Source of the DNA: Phaeodactylibacter xiamenensis | Lineage (GTDB): Bacteria; Bacteroidota; Bacteroidia; Chitinophagales; Saprospiraceae | Direction of reading: 5' to 3' | Assembly: GCF_000759025.1 (NCBI RefSeq) | Contig: NZ_JPOS01000034.1 | Location: forward strand, 124,001-188,000 | DNA length: 64,000 nucleotides | Shown: positions 27,047 to 36,524 of the stretch, in pieces | Position numbering within the stretch: position 1 is the stretch's first letter | How the letters are laid out: each line of letters opens with the position of its first letter | Translations under genes and position numbers: made by a program | Notes under the pieces: model-generated | The model's input: the letters and a program-made list of their open reading frames with translations, nothing else | Told to the model about the DNA's origin: nothing | Databases searched by the model: none

Positions 27047-28177
27047 ATGCGATTGATTGCAAAAACACTTGCCGGTTTGGAGCCGGTCCTTGCTCAGGAA
27101 TTGGAAGAACTGGGTGCGCAGGGCATAGAACCCCTCAACCGTGCTGTCGCCTTCGAAGGCGATAAAGCACTCATGTACCGGGCAAACCTGGAGCTGCGTA
27201 CCGCCCTGCGTATTTTACTGCCTGTACACCAAGGCAAAGTCAGAACAGAAGATGAATTGTACCGCCTGGTGCGTAAGGTAGACTGGAGCCGGTATATGAA
27301 GGTCAATGACACCCTGGCTGTAGACGGAGTCACCAACTCCAGGCTCTTTACCCATTCTAAATATGTCGCCCTAAAGACGAAGGACGCCATTGTCGATCAG
27401 TTTCGTGAAGCGACTGGCCGCCGCCCCAACGTCAATGTCTATGCTCCCCGGTTGAGGGTCAATGTGCATATCTTCAATGATGAATGCACCATAGCGCTGG
27501 ACAGTTCCGATGACTCCCTGCATAAGCGCGGTTATCGCCTGTCCTCAGTAGAGGCGCCAATAAATGAGGTGCTGGCAGCAGGCATGGTCCTACTCTCAGG
27601 CTGGAAGGCGGACCGCCCATTGCTGGACCCCATGTGCGGCTCTGGTACATTGGTCATTGAAGCCGGGCTCATTGCCACGCAGCGGGCTCCGCAGCTCAAC
27701 CGGGAACACTTTGGTTTTAAACGCTGGCCCGACTTTGATGAGGCGCTGTGGGGGCAAATCCTGGAAGCGGCGAAACAGCGTGTCCGCAAATCGCCGGTGC
27801 CTATCCTCGGTTCTGATAAAGACTTCAAAGCAATGCGGCTTACTGAGCAAAATGCAATGGCTGCCGGGCTGGAGGATACCATTAAAGTGCAGCGGAAGAA
27901 ATTTGAAAAACTGGAGCCGGAAGTGGAAGCGGGCATGATTTTAATGAACCCGCCCTACGATGAGCGCTTGTCAGAAGCCGATATTGGTGCCTTTTACGAG
28001 ATGATCGGCGATCAGCTCAAACAGCGCTTTACGGGTTTTGATGCTTGGATTATCTCTTCCAGTATAGATGGATTTAAGCGGTTGGGCCTAAAGTCTACCC
28101 AGAAAATACCTCTGTTTAATGGAGCTTTGGAATGCCGGTTTGTAAAATATGAATTGTATGCCGGGACACGAAAATAG
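27047..28177 (+). CDS. THUMP-domain class I SAM-dependent rRNA methyltransferase (RlmL N-half/YpsC type)
   Basis: The 376-residue protein matches the single-enzyme form of the RlmL N-terminal half, which makes m2G2445 in 23S rRNA in E. coli. A ferredoxin-like/THUMP region (about 1-160) handles RNA. The Rossmann methyltransferase part has motif I DPMCGSGTLVIEAGLIA (about 195-211) and the amino-methylation motif MNPPYDERL (about 300-308), typical of N2-guanine enzymes. The target base is inferred from the family. The next small gene overlaps its 3' end. Confidence 0.9.
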   Translation: MRLIAKTLAGLEPVLAQELEELGAQGIEPLNRAVAFEGDKALMYRANLELRTALRILLPVHQGKVRTEDELYRLVRKVDWSRYMKVNDTLAVDGVTNSRLFTHSKYVALKTKDAIVDQFREATGRRPNVNVYAPRLRVNVHIFNDECTIALDSSDDSLHKRGYRLSSVEAPINEVLAAGMVLLSGWKADRPLLDPMCGSGTLVIEAGLIATQRAPQLNREHFGFKRWPDFDEALWGQILEAAKQRVRKSPVPILGSDKDFKAMRLTEQNAMAAGLEDTIKVQRKKFEKLEPEVEAGMILMNPPYDERLSEADIGAFYEMIGDQLKQRFTGFDAWIISSSIDGFKRLGLKSTQKIPLFNGALECRFVKYELYAGTRK

Positions 28178-28589
28178 GAGAAAGCAGGTAGGGATTATAT
28201 GGAAATTTTGTTCTATATTTACTTTGTCAGTAGCTTTGAGTACCTGTCCGGCTACTGCTCAGAACCTCAGTTTAAAGGCACAAAGCAGTCCTATGGGGCT
28301 ACAGTTTACGGCTGAAGAAGGGGATATTATTGCATTTGGCTATGCGATCCTCCCCCTAAGTTATTGGTTGGCTACACCACTATCTTTGCCTGCTAAAAAA
28401 AAGCTGCCGTACCAACAATCGATTATTAGAACAGATCCTGCACATGCATATAAACACCTGGGGGTGATTTGCAAGTGGGAGTACCGCTTAGAGCAGGTCG
28501 TTCAGTTTCCAGTAAAGTTTAGATTGGGAGAATATCACTATGTGCAGAAGCTGGAAGGCAAAAGCCTGCATAATGATTTCCGCCCTTAG
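28158..28589 (+). CDS. Exported small protein of unknown function
   Basis: From ATG 28158 it encodes 143 residues (ATG 28149 is equally open). A basic stretch is followed by a hydrophobic helix ending ATA before QNLSLKAQ, consistent with a signal peptide. The mature part of about 105 residues contains no motif that I recognise. It overlaps the methyltransferase gene by about 20 nt, implying coupled expression or a downstream non-ATG start. Weak evidence for function, moderate evidence that it is coding. Confidence 0.5.
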   Translation: MPGHENRRKQVGIIWKFCSIFTLSVALSTCPATAQNLSLKAQSSPMGLQFTAEEGDIIAFGYAILPLSYWLATPLSLPAKKKLPYQQSIIRTDPAHAYKHLGVICKWEYRLEQVVQFPVKFRLGEYHYVQKLEGKSLHNDFRP

Positions 28590-28716
28590 AATAGTGTCTA
28601 GTGGATTGATCCGTATTTTTGACAGTTAAAGACCCTGCACCAGAGAAGGCTTAAGCGTGGAAATACTATCAATTAATTCGGTCTAGTCGCACTTAGTCTT
28701 AAAGCCCAGCACAAAA

Positions 28717-30039
28717 ATGAACCAAGCTCATCAATCGAGGTTTCTGAGTGAACAAGCTAAACGTTCCCGTTGGTATGGTTTGGTAACAGCTGTACTGGCA
28801 TTCATGATTCTCCCTTTTTTTTATTACACAGACCGGACCGAACTGGGCTTGGAAGGTACCCTCCTTTGGCGCGGTATCGGTGCAGCAGCCGCAGTTTTTT
28901 TTCTCATTAGCCTGGTCTTCAAGCCTTCTCCCCGTCAAATAAATACTTTTCACGGTATCACGTTAACGGCTTACCTTATAATGATGCTGGGCATCTCGGG
29001 TTTGGTATTTACCAGCTCCATGTACGGGGTGACAGAATACTTTGCCGTGACAACGGGGACACTAACGATTTTAGCCATTAATACCCTGGTAGCTCAGGGG
29101 GCACGCCCTATTGTGATGTGGGCTACCGGCATTTTAACAGTGGTGTTTATCATTGGTATTTTTATGGGTGAAATCAAAAGTATGGGATGGGCTGCTTCCA
29201 TCTTGATACTGGCGGTATTCTCTATTTTTGTACTCCGTGGCCAGCACCGGCAGGAAAAAGAGAAAGCTACCTACTTGTATACCCTTGAAGAAAAAGAAGC
29301 CCGTATTGCCAGGCAGCGGGAAGAGCTGGAAGACGTTAATGCCAACCTGGTCGGCTTTAATTTTGCAATCACCCACGACCTGAAGGGCGCGCTCCGCCGT
29401 GCACAGTCATTTACGCAGTTGGTGGAGCGGAGATTGCCCCTCCGGGAAAAGGAAGAAGTAGCCGACTTATTTGGAATGATTAAGCAAAATCATGACAAGA
29501 TCCAGGAGATTATTGAGGGGCTTACACTACTGAATAAAATAGGTAAGTCAGACCTTGAGCGGAAAATAGTTGATTTAGATGAAATGTCTGATAAGGTTTG
29601 GAAAGAGCTTGGAGAAGATATTGTTACCGAACGGAAAGTTGAATTCCAAAAAGACCTATTGGGGAAGGTGGCTGGCGACGAGGGGCTGGTGTGGCATGTT
29701 TTCCATAACTTACTTTCCAATGCGGTGAAGTACTCCGAAAAAACGGAGCTTCCTAAAATTGAGGTGGGGACTTATCAGGACAGGGGCGAACAAATTGTAT
29801 TTGTCAAAGACAATGGAGCAGGCTTTCCTCAGCAGTTTGCAAATGACCTTGGGCGTCCTTTCATGCGATTACATTCTGCTCATGAGTTTGAAGGCACTGG
29901 CATCGGGCTGGCGATTGTAAAGCAAATCGTGGAGCTGCACGGCGGCCGTTTCTGGGGGGAAGGGCAGGAAGGAAAAGGCGCTACTTTCTACTTTTCTTTT
30001 CCAAAAAATGCTCAGGGCGGCAATGCTTACGACAGTTGA
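28717..30039 (+). CDS. Membrane sensor histidine kinase
   Basis: The 440-residue protein has six hydrophobic helices in residues 20-173, with almost no periplasmic loop, so it senses within or near the membrane. A predicted coiled coil (about 175-210) links to the dimerisation/phosphoacceptor helix with His220 in AITHDLKGALRR. The ATPase domain carries an N box (HNLLSNAVKYSE), a G1 box (DNGAGF) and a G2 box (GTGIGLAI). The layout resembles light- or redox-independent Bacteroidota kinases of the HWE-unlike, HisKA class. No response regulator is adjacent. Its stop overlaps the convergent bshB1 stop by 13 nt. Confidence 0.9.
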   Translation: MNQAHQSRFLSEQAKRSRWYGLVTAVLAFMILPFFYYTDRTELGLEGTLLWRGIGAAAAVFFLISLVFKPSPRQINTFHGITLTAYLIMMLGISGLVFTSSMYGVTEYFAVTTGTLTILAINTLVAQGARPIVMWATGILTVVFIIGIFMGEIKSMGWAASILILAVFSIFVLRGQHRQEKEKATYLYTLEEKEARIARQREELEDVNANLVGFNFAITHDLKGALRRAQSFTQLVERRLPLREKEEVADLFGMIKQNHDKIQEIIEGLTLLNKIGKSDLERKIVDLDEMSDKVWKELGEDIVTERKVEFQKDLLGKVAGDEGLVWHVFHNLLSNAVKYSEKTELPKIEVGTYQDRGEQIVFVKDNGAGFPQQFANDLGRPFMRLHSAHEFEGTGIGLAIVKQIVELHGGRFWGEGQEGKGATFYFSFPKNAQGGNAYDS

Positions 30040-30758
30040 AACAAGTCCTGAATACCTGGAGTACGAGGCACCGTGAACCCTTCTCCAAAATCAAATCCCG
30101 CAGGGCGGCCGTAAGTAGCGGCCTTGGCTTTCAGGAAATCCATAAAGCTTTTGGAGGAAATTGGTGAACTTAGTTCCTGTTCATATTCTTTAGCATCAGG
30201 AACATAAAACTGCGAGCGGAATGCCTTTACCAAATCCAACTTTCGCTCCATGTACTCCGAAATATCTACTACAAAATCTGGTTTTAAGTTGAAGTCCTGT
30301 ATGTAATGGTATACTGCCTTCGGCCGCCACCGTTCATGTGGATTGCCCTCTGCGTCATAGGTCGGTATTTTCACCAGACCTGAGTAGAAGCATGCATCAG
30401 CGGTAAGCTTTGCTGCCCGGCCATGATCGGGGTGCCGGTCGTCTACCGCATTACAGAGTATGATTTCCGGCTGATGTTCCCGGATGATGGCGATGATTTT
30501 TTTTATGTTTTCCGGGTTATAGGCAAAGAACCCGTCTTCCATTTCCAGGTTTTTTCTAAACGAGGCGCCCAGCAATTCCGCCGCATCTGCCGCTTCCTGA
30601 TCTCTGATTTCAGCAGTGCCCCGGGTGCCCAGTTCCCCTCGTGTGAGGTCGAGCAGGCCCACTGTTTTACCCTGATCCATATGCCGCAGCAGGGTGCCGC
30701 TACAGCTCAGTTCTACATCATCAGGGTGTACGCCGATGGCTAGTATATCTACTTTCAT
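30027..30758 (-). CDS. bshB1: Bacillithiol biosynthesis deacetylase BshB1
   Basis: It removes acetate from GlcNAc-malate, the second step in making the thiol bacillithiol. The zinc-binding motif HPDD lies at residues 11-14 (GVHPDDVELSCSG) and HPDHGRAA further on, as in the PIG-L/LmbE family. The C-terminal stretch GFDFGEGF is typical of BshB1. I chose ATG 30758 because the family begins MKVDILAIGVHPDD; the in-frame ATG at 30779 adds seven residues. bshA and bshC are not in this window. The gene is convergent with the histidine kinase and overlaps it by 13 nt. Confidence 0.92.
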   Translation of the reverse strand: MKVDILAIGVHPDDVELSCSGTLLRHMDQGKTVGLLDLTRGELGTRGTAEIRDQEAADAAELLGASFRKNLEMEDGFFAYNPENIKKIIAIIREHQPEIILCNAVDDRHPDHGRAAKLTADACFYSGLVKIPTYDAEGNPHERWRPKAVYHYIQDFNLKPDFVVDISEYMERKLDLVKAFRSQFYVPDAKEYEQELSSPISSKSFMDFLKAKAATYGRPAGFDFGEGFTVPRTPGIQDLFQLS

Positions 30759-30847
30759 GAGGAAGGGGCAAAAGTGCATTTTGATTTAATGAAAATACAG
30801 TAACAGGACGGGGAACACCGTATTGCTGCCCAGAGTTCAGGATGCAA

Positions 30848-31342
30848 TCAGGCAAATTTAATCAGCTTAGGTTGCTCTGCAACTTGTTTGGCGATCGGAA
30901 AGTCCTGCCGGTAGACATTGCCGAGCTGATCAAGGTAGGTAAGCTCCACGATAAAATCTTTATTGATCTTTTTCTGGCCGGTAGCTTCCAGCAGGATGCG
31001 ATAGGAGTCACCAGTGTTGATTTCATGCCCGGCGATGTTATTCTTGACCTGTATGTGCCCCTTTCCTTTAATGGACAGCATGCTCAGCCGGGCAAGCTGC
31101 CCGTGGTTATGCACCTTGAAGTAAGCATCTCTGCCCATTGGCGAGAGCTGGAACGCACTGATGGTCAGGTTGGGCGCTATGGCCTTGGCTTTACGCTTCC
31201 TGCGCCGCCGGCCGCCGGACAGGGAGATCAGCAGAATGAAGATGATAAGCCCACCTCCTCCGATACCCCATTCCATAGGTCCGGTAGAAGCCAGGTAGTC
31301 CGTAGCTGTTTCCAGCCATTGTTCCAGGTTGATGTCTTCCAT
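30848..31342 (-). CDS. Membrane-anchored protein of unknown function
   Basis: The 164-residue protein has a short acidic N-terminus, one hydrophobic helix with a Gly run (about residues 25-41) and a very basic stretch just after it (RRRRKRKAKA). A soluble C-terminal domain of about 110 residues, likely beta-rich, follows. The charge pattern places the C-terminal domain in the cytoplasm. I do not recognise the family. It is on the same strand as bshB1, about 90 nt upstream of that gene, so they may be co-transcribed. Confidence 0.65.
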   Translation of the reverse strand: MEDINLEQWLETATDYLASTGPMEWGIGGGGLIIFILLISLSGGRRRRKRKAKAIAPNLTISAFQLSPMGRDAYFKVHNHGQLARLSMLSIKGKGHIQVKNNIAGHEINTGDSYRILLEATGQKKINKDFIVELTYLDQLGNVYRQDFPIAKQVAEQPKLIKFA

Positions 31343-31482
31343 AATGATGTTCCAAATTACGTAAGGGCGTAATTAACTGTATAACGCGAAGGTAGCTTAA
31401 AGTTACAAAATACGCGGGCATGGACCAGACAACTAAATAGGAGGGGGGCTGTTTTTCACAAAAGAAGACCAATACAATTGAT

Positions 31483-32082
31483 ATGTTCACAGGAATAATC
31501 GAAGCCTCAGGAGAAGTACGGGAAATTAAGCAGGAAGGTACAAACGTACATTTTACCATTGCCAGCCCGATCTCTGGTGCCCTAAAGGTTGATCAGAGTG
31601 TAGCGCACAATGGCACCTGCCTTACAGTGGTAAAGTTGGACGAAGGCACCCACACCGTCACTGCAATCGAAGAAACCCTGAAGCGGACCAACCTTGGCGA
31701 CTGGTCTGTAGGCAGCCTGGTCAATCTGGAGCGGGCAATGAAAGCAGATGCCCGCCTCGATGGCCACATGGTGCAGGGGCACGTGGATGCCACGGCTGTT
31801 TGTACGGAAGTAGAAACCCGGGACGGCAGTTGGTACTATCGCTTCAAGTATCAGCCTACGGAAGAGCACCTGCTGGTAGATAAAGGTTCCGTTTGCATTA
31901 ACGGCGTGAGCCTTACGGTGGTAGAGCCGGTGGGGGACCGTTTTTCGGTAGCTATCATCCCCTACACCTATGAGCATACCAACTTCAAGGACCTTGAGGC
32001 AGGAGACCGTGTTAACCTGGAATTTGACATCATCGGGAAGTACATAGCCCGCTATGCCCATCTGTACGCTCAAAAAGTCTAA
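31483..32082 (+). CDS. ribE: Riboflavin synthase alpha subunit
   Basis: It dismutates two 6,7-dimethyl-8-ribityllumazine molecules into riboflavin. The 199-residue protein opens with the diagnostic MFTGIIEASGEV and has two lumazine-binding repeats. Repeat 1 contains NGTCLTV and the GHMVQGHVD junction; repeat 2 contains VCINGVSLTVVEP. No FMN riboswitch was seen upstream. It is followed after 66 nt by the carotenoid genes on the same strand. Confidence 0.96.
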   Translation: MFTGIIEASGEVREIKQEGTNVHFTIASPISGALKVDQSVAHNGTCLTVVKLDEGTHTVTAIEETLKRTNLGDWSVGSLVNLERAMKADARLDGHMVQGHVDATAVCTEVETRDGSWYYRFKYQPTEEHLLVDKGSVCINGVSLTVVEPVGDRFSVAIIPYTYEHTNFKDLEAGDRVNLEFDIIGKYIARYAHLYAQKV

Positions 32083-32148
32083 AAACCCGCCGGGCTACCA
32101 ACATTCCGGAATGGTGAATGTTAATCGCCCGACAACAAAGAATTCAAT

Positions 32149-33609
32149 ATGCGTATTGGAATTATCGGTGCAGGTATTGCCGGACTGGCCAGTGCAGTGC
32201 GGATGGCTGTGCAGGGGCATGAAGTAGAGGTCTTCGAGGCCAACGACTATCCCGGAGGCAAGCTGTCGCAGTTTGACCTGCAGGGCTACCGCTTTGATGC
32301 AGGACCTTCACTCTTCACTATGCCACAGTACGTGGACGATCTCTTCCGGCTGGCAGGTGAAGACCCTCTGGAGCATTTCCAATATGACCGGCTGGATACC
32401 GTTTGCCACTATTTTTGGGAAGACGGCACCCGCCTGAATGCTTACGCTGACCCCACTGCATTTGGCAAAGAGGTGGAAGATAAGCTTGGCGTGCCGGCGG
32501 ATCGGGTACATACTGCATTATCTGACAGTGCTTACAAATACGAGCTTACCGGGCGTATCTTCCTTGAAAAATCACTTCACCGGCTGTCTACCTGGACCAA
32601 TGCCAAAGTGCTTAAGGCTATGCTGAAGATCCCCGGGCTGGACTTGTTTACAAGCATGAACCGGGTGAACGAGCGCTTGCTGCAGGAGCCCAAACTGGTG
32701 CAGCTATTCAACCGTTTTGCCACCTACAACGGCTCCAACCCCTACAAAGCGCCCGGGCTGCTAAGTATCATTCCGCACTTTGAGCATAAGATAGGGGCCT
32801 ATTTCCCAAGGGGAGGGATGAATGCCATTACGCAGGCCATCTACGACCTGGCGGTCCGCAAAGGCGTGACCTTTCACATGGGGCAACCGGTTGACCGTAT
32901 CCTGGTGGAAAATGGACGGGCGGTAGGGCTGCAGGTGGGCGAAGCACAGCACCACTACGACCGCATTATCAGTAATATGGACGTCTTCTTCACGTATAAG
33001 AAGTTACTCCCGGATGCCAGGCATCCACAGCTTACGCTAAAGCAACAAAAGTCGACCTCCGCCCTGATTTTTTACTGGGGCATTCGGCATAGCTTTGAAG
33101 AGCTTGGGCTGCATAATATTTTCTTCAGCGAAGATTATAAGCAGGAGTTTGCCCTGCTGGAAGCCGGAGAAGTGTATGAAGATCCGACGGTCTACGTTAA
33201 TATTTCCAGCAAATGCGAGCCGGGTGATGCCCCCGAAGGCCACGAGAACTGGTTCACAATGATCAACGTCCCTTATGATAGCGGACAGGATTGGGATGCC
33301 ATCATTGACCGGGCCCGGGAGCAGGTTATCCAAAAAGTAGGCCGTATACTGGGCGTGGACCTGAAATCCCTAATCGTTTGTGAGGATATTCTGGACCCCA
33401 GAAGCATTGAGTCTAAAACCCGTTCTCATCTCGGGGCCCTTTATGGTACGAGTTCCAATAACCGTATGGCTGCCTTTATGCGGCACGCCAACTTTTCCAA
33501 CCGGATCAGGAATCTGTACTTTTGCGGAGGCAGTGTGCACCCCGGTGGCGGCATTCCACTTTGCCTGCTTTCTGCCAAAATTGTAGAGGATGTAATGGAA
33601 GCTGCCTGA
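32149..33609 (+). CDS. Phytoene desaturase-family carotenoid desaturase (CrtD/CrtI type)
   Basis: This FAD-dependent carotenoid desaturase has 486 residues. The dinucleotide-binding motif GIIGAGIAGLASAVRMAVQGHEVEVFEAN is at the N-terminus (residues 3-31), followed by GGKLSQFDLQGYRFDAGPSLFTMP. The family C-terminal signature is present as NLYFCGGSVHPGGGIPLCLLSA. The two genes that follow within 35 nt encode a CruF-type hydratase and CrtZ. In that setting a 3',4'-desaturase (CrtD) is more likely than phytoene desaturase CrtI, but sequence alone does not settle it. Confidence 0.85.
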   Translation: MRIGIIGAGIAGLASAVRMAVQGHEVEVFEANDYPGGKLSQFDLQGYRFDAGPSLFTMPQYVDDLFRLAGEDPLEHFQYDRLDTVCHYFWEDGTRLNAYADPTAFGKEVEDKLGVPADRVHTALSDSAYKYELTGRIFLEKSLHRLSTWTNAKVLKAMLKIPGLDLFTSMNRVNERLLQEPKLVQLFNRFATYNGSNPYKAPGLLSIIPHFEHKIGAYFPRGGMNAITQAIYDLAVRKGVTFHMGQPVDRILVENGRAVGLQVGEAQHHYDRIISNMDVFFTYKKLLPDARHPQLTLKQQKSTSALIFYWGIRHSFEELGLHNIFFSEDYKQEFALLEAGEVYEDPTVYVNISSKCEPGDAPEGHENWFTMINVPYDSGQDWDAIIDRAREQVIQKVGRILGVDLKSLIVCEDILDPRSIESKTRSHLGALYGTSSNNRMAAFMRHANFSNRIRNLYFCGGSVHPGGGIPLCLLSAKIVEDVMEAA

Positions 33610-33638
33610 GCAGCAATTGAAAATTGAAGATTCAATCA

Positions 33639-34310
33639 ATGACAAGTAAATCTCTGGAAGCCCCTAACTGGAAGTTTTTGGGCCTGCAATCGGCAGATTT
33701 GTCGATTGCGGTGCTGTCGGTTTTATACCTGGTCGGCATTGTGGGCATTTTACTGCCCATTCATCCGGACTTCATCCTGCTCACGCCCCTCAATCTGTTG
33801 GTTTCGGTAGGCCTGGTGCTTTGGTATCACGGTGAGTGGCAACGCAAGACTGTTTTGTACCTGCTGATTGCCTATCTGGCAGGCTTTGGGGCAGAGCTGT
33901 TTGGTGTTCAGACCGGGCTGTTGTTCGGGGATTATGCCTATGGCCGTGTGCTTGGGCCTAAGATTTGGGGTACACCGCTTATGATTGGCGTAAACTGGCT
34001 GATGCTTGGCTACTGCGCAGGAATTCTGAGCAATACACTGCTCGGGCAGCGCAGCTTCTGGCTTCGGGGTACCCTGGCCGCATTAATGATGGTGGGCCTG
34101 GATGTAATGATAGAACCGGTAGCGATGGCCTATGGGTTCTGGTCCTGGGAGGGCGATGTGGTACCCCTGCAAAATTACCTCGGCTGGCTGGCGGTAGCCT
34201 GGCCCCTGGAAGTCCTCTTTGCTTACTGGCACCCCGCGCGGCGCAACAAAGTGGCAGTGGCGTTGTTTTGCCTACAAATCATCTTTTTTGCAGCCCTGCT
34301 GATTTTTTAA
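33639..34310 (+). CDS. cruF: CruF-type carotenoid 1',2'-hydratase (carotenoid biosynthesis protein)
   Basis: The 223-residue protein has seven or so hydrophobic helices and the family signature VQTGLLFGDYAYGRVLGPKIWGTPL at about residues 90-115, with LDVMIEPVAMAYGFWSW further on. CruF enzymes hydrate the open end of gamma-carotene-type carotenoids at C-1'. I chose ATG 33639; the reading frame is open to a TTG at 33624. It sits between the CrtD-like gene and crtZ, all tightly spaced, which supports a role in monocyclic hydroxy-carotenoids such as saproxanthin or myxol. Confidence 0.82.
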   Translation: MTSKSLEAPNWKFLGLQSADLSIAVLSVLYLVGIVGILLPIHPDFILLTPLNLLVSVGLVLWYHGEWQRKTVLYLLIAYLAGFGAELFGVQTGLLFGDYAYGRVLGPKIWGTPLMIGVNWLMLGYCAGILSNTLLGQRSFWLRGTLAALMMVGLDVMIEPVAMAYGFWSWEGDVVPLQNYLGWLAVAWPLEVLFAYWHPARRNKVAVALFCLQIIFFAALLIF

Positions 34311-34331
34311 ACTTCAATCGTTAGGACACAA

Positions 34332-34826
34332 ATGAATGTAATCCTTTATTCACTGATCACCCTGGCAGCCGTAATTGGTATGGAGTTTATGGCCTGGTTT
34401 GCGCATAAGTACATTATGCATGGCTTTTTGTGGAACTGGCATGAGGACCACCATAAGCCCCACCATGAGAAGGACGGCTTTTTTGAAAAGAACGACCTGT
34501 TCTTCCTGGTTTTTGCCATTCCAAGCGCGATTTCCTACATCGTAGGTCTGGCTGTGCCGGGTTATTTCTGGCTGTTGTTTGTTGGCATCGGGATCTCTAT
34601 TTATGGTATGATTTACTTCCTGATTCACGATGTATACATTCATCAGCGTTTCAAGTGGTTCCGGCAGCTCGACAGCAAGTACTCCCGTGCCATCCTGCGG
34701 GCGCATGGTGCCCACCACGCTAAGCGTGAAAAGGAAGATGGAGAGTCTTTTGGGTTACTAATCGTCAACCCAAAGTACTTCCGAAAGCGCAGTGAGTGGG
34801 CAAAAGAAGAGGCCAAAGCAGGTTAA
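34332..34826 (+). CDS. crtZ: Beta-carotene 3-hydroxylase CrtZ
   Basis: It is a non-haem di-iron hydroxylase that adds 3-hydroxyl groups to beta-ionone rings. All four His clusters are present in 164 residues: HKYIMH (25-30), HEDHH (37-41), HDVYIH (99-104) and HGAHH (125-129). Four membrane helices surround them. The gene begins 21 nt after cruF and is probably the last gene of the carotenoid operon. Confidence 0.95.
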   Translation: MNVILYSLITLAAVIGMEFMAWFAHKYIMHGFLWNWHEDHHKPHHEKDGFFEKNDLFFLVFAIPSAISYIVGLAVPGYFWLLFVGIGISIYGMIYFLIHDVYIHQRFKWFRQLDSKYSRAILRAHGAHHAKREKEDGESFGLLIVNPKYFRKRSEWAKEEAKAG

Positions 34827-34840
34827 ACCCCTCCTCAGGA

Positions 34841-34872
34841 TTAGCATCTATGCCGCAGTATTGGTATTTTTG
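34841..34872 (+). promoter_or_regulatory. Candidate promoter of the tail-anchored protein gene
   Basis: A perfect -7 box TATTTTTG lies at 34865-34872. The -33 region at 34841 is TTA rather than TTG, with a 21-nt spacer. The GTG start at 34893 is 20 nt downstream. Confidence 0.45.
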
Positions 34873-34892
34873 GAATATAAGACCTCAAAACT

Positions 34893-35456
34893 GTGGAAAA
34901 TAAATATCTAGCCAAGGTTAATCAATCGCTCAGCGAGCCCGTCCCGGAGCATACCAATATGGATGACAGCCTGCGGGCTATTCTCAAAGTGGTTCGCCCC
35001 CTTAGCGAGGACCTGAGGGAAGAGAAGTTCTACCTGAATAAGCCCTGGCTGGAATTCAGGGATGATGAAAACTTCCACGATGCCATCCTTCACTTTTTCA
35101 ATGAAGAGAACGAGTACCTGAGGTCCACCAATGGTGACGTGGAAGTCGGAGAGTGGCGTTACCTGAGCAGTTCCAATAAGCTTATGGTTAGTTTAGATGA
35201 AGAAGAACCCTCAGAACTGTACGACCTCGCTTTCCTGGATCCGGAATTTTTTATCCTGTCCAAGCATGGAGACAATAAAAAGCTGGGCCGCCCCGAGTAC
35301 CTGGTCATGCTGCACGAGCGTGTGGGCAGTAGGCTTGTTTGGAGGGAAGCCCTCGAAAAGCTGTTCAATAAGTACCGCAACAACAATAGCTTTCTGATCA
35401 CCGTCACCCTCATAGTCCTGGCTTTAATTGCGCTTGTGGTACTGTTGTCTTATTAG
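34893..35456 (+). CDS. C-terminally membrane-anchored protein of unknown function
   Basis: The 187-residue protein starts at GTG 34893; no in-frame ATG lies nearer the promoter. Most of it is soluble and acidic, with clusters such as FYLNKPWLEFRDDENFHD and VEVGEWRYL. It ends in one hydrophobic helix (about 165-186, LITVTLIVLALIALVVLL) followed by only two residues, so it is a tail-anchored protein with its body in the cytoplasm. I do not recognise the family. It is transcribed alone. Confidence 0.65.
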   Translation: MENKYLAKVNQSLSEPVPEHTNMDDSLRAILKVVRPLSEDLREEKFYLNKPWLEFRDDENFHDAILHFFNEENEYLRSTNGDVEVGEWRYLSSSNKLMVSLDEEEPSELYDLAFLDPEFFILSKHGDNKKLGRPEYLVMLHERVGSRLVWREALEKLFNKYRNNNSFLITVTLIVLALIALVVLLSY

Positions 35457-35546
35457 CACGCTACAGGGTAGGGTGCCTGGTAAATAGGTGCGCTTGGTGC
35501 AGGTTATTGTCCGGACTACACTACCCCCTGCCATATCGTTTAGATG

Positions 35547-35587
35547 AAAAAAAAGCGCCCACTGCACGATTTTCGAGGAGTGGGCAC
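35547..35587 (-). terminator. Terminator of sucD
   Basis: The stem gcccact (35557-35563) with agtgggc (35579-35585) is followed on the minus strand by an eight-U tract (35554-35547). It lies 36 nt past the sucD stop codon. Confidence 0.85.
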
Positions 35588-35622
35588 TTTGCTTTGGTGG
35601 TATGCACAGAACTGCGTAGGGT

Positions 35623-36495
35623 TTAACCCTGCAGTGCCTTCTTCATAGTCTCGCCGATGGTTGCAGGAGATTTCACGACGTGCAGGCCACATTCTTCCAT
35701 GATTTTCATCTTGGCTTCTGCGGTATCCTCTGCGCCGCCGATAATTGCACCGGCGTGACCCATTGTACGACCTTTGGGAGCTGTCTGACCGGCAATAAAA
35801 CCAACTACAGGCTTAGTGCCGTGCTCTTTGATGTAGCGCGCAGCTTCAGCTTCCATGCCACCGCCAATTTCACCAATCATGATGATGCCATCCGTGTCAG
35901 GGTCATTCATCAGCAATTCGACAGCTTCCTTAGTGGTGGTACCTACGATGGGGTCGCCACCGATACCGATGCAGGTAGATTGGCCCATTCCGGCTTTGGT
36001 CACCTGATCAACGGCTTCGTACGTCAGAGTGCCGGAGCGGGAAACGATACCAATGCGCCCCGGGTTGTGGATAAAGCCAGGCATAATACCGCATTTCGCT
36101 TCGCCCGGTGTGATGATACCCGGACAGTTAGGTCCGATAAGGCGGCAGTCGCGATCCTTAATATAGGCCTTGACCTTAACCATATCCTGTACCGGAATAC
36201 CTTCCGTAATACAGATAATGACCTTAATGCCGGCATCAGCTGCTTCCATGATCGCATCACCTGCAAAGGCAGGGGGTACAAAAATAACGGCAGTGTCTGC
36301 ACCTGCATCCTTAACAGCATCGGCAACTGTATTGAAAACCGGCTTTCCTAGGTGCTCCTGACCACCTTTTCCCGGCGTTACGCCTCCTACGACGTTGGTG
36401 CCATACTCGATCATCTGCCCGGCATGGAACGAGCCTTCCTTCCCGGTGAAGCCCTGCACAATGATTTTAGAATCCTTATTGACAAGAACTGACAT
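35623..36495 (-). CDS. sucD: Succinate--CoA ligase subunit alpha
   Basis: This TCA-cycle enzyme subunit binds CoA and carries the phosphohistidine. The CoA-binding N-terminal domain has [20 protein letters not shown] (residues 13-32), the middle has [20 protein letters not shown], and the active-site histidine lies in [13 protein letters not shown]. The length of 290 residues is normal. The partner sucC is not in the window. The gene is followed by a strong terminator. Confidence 0.97.
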   Translation of the reverse strand: MSVLVNKDSKIIVQGFTGKEGSFHAGQMIEYGTNVVGGVTPGKGGQEHLGKPVFNTVADAVKDAGADTAVIFVPPAFAGDAIMEAADAGIKVIICITEGIPVQDMVKVKAYIKDRDCRLIGPNCPGIITPGEAKCGIMPGFIHNPGRIGIVSRSGTLTYEAVDQVTKAGMGQSTCIGIGGDPIVGTTTKEAVELLMNDPDTDGIIMIGEIGGGMEAEAARYIKEHGTKPVVGFIAGQTAPKGRTMGHAGAIIGGAEDTAEAKMKIMEECGLHVVKSPATIGETMKKALQG

Positions 36496-36524
36496 AACTA
36501 TGGTTTTATCGATTGTTGTTGATC

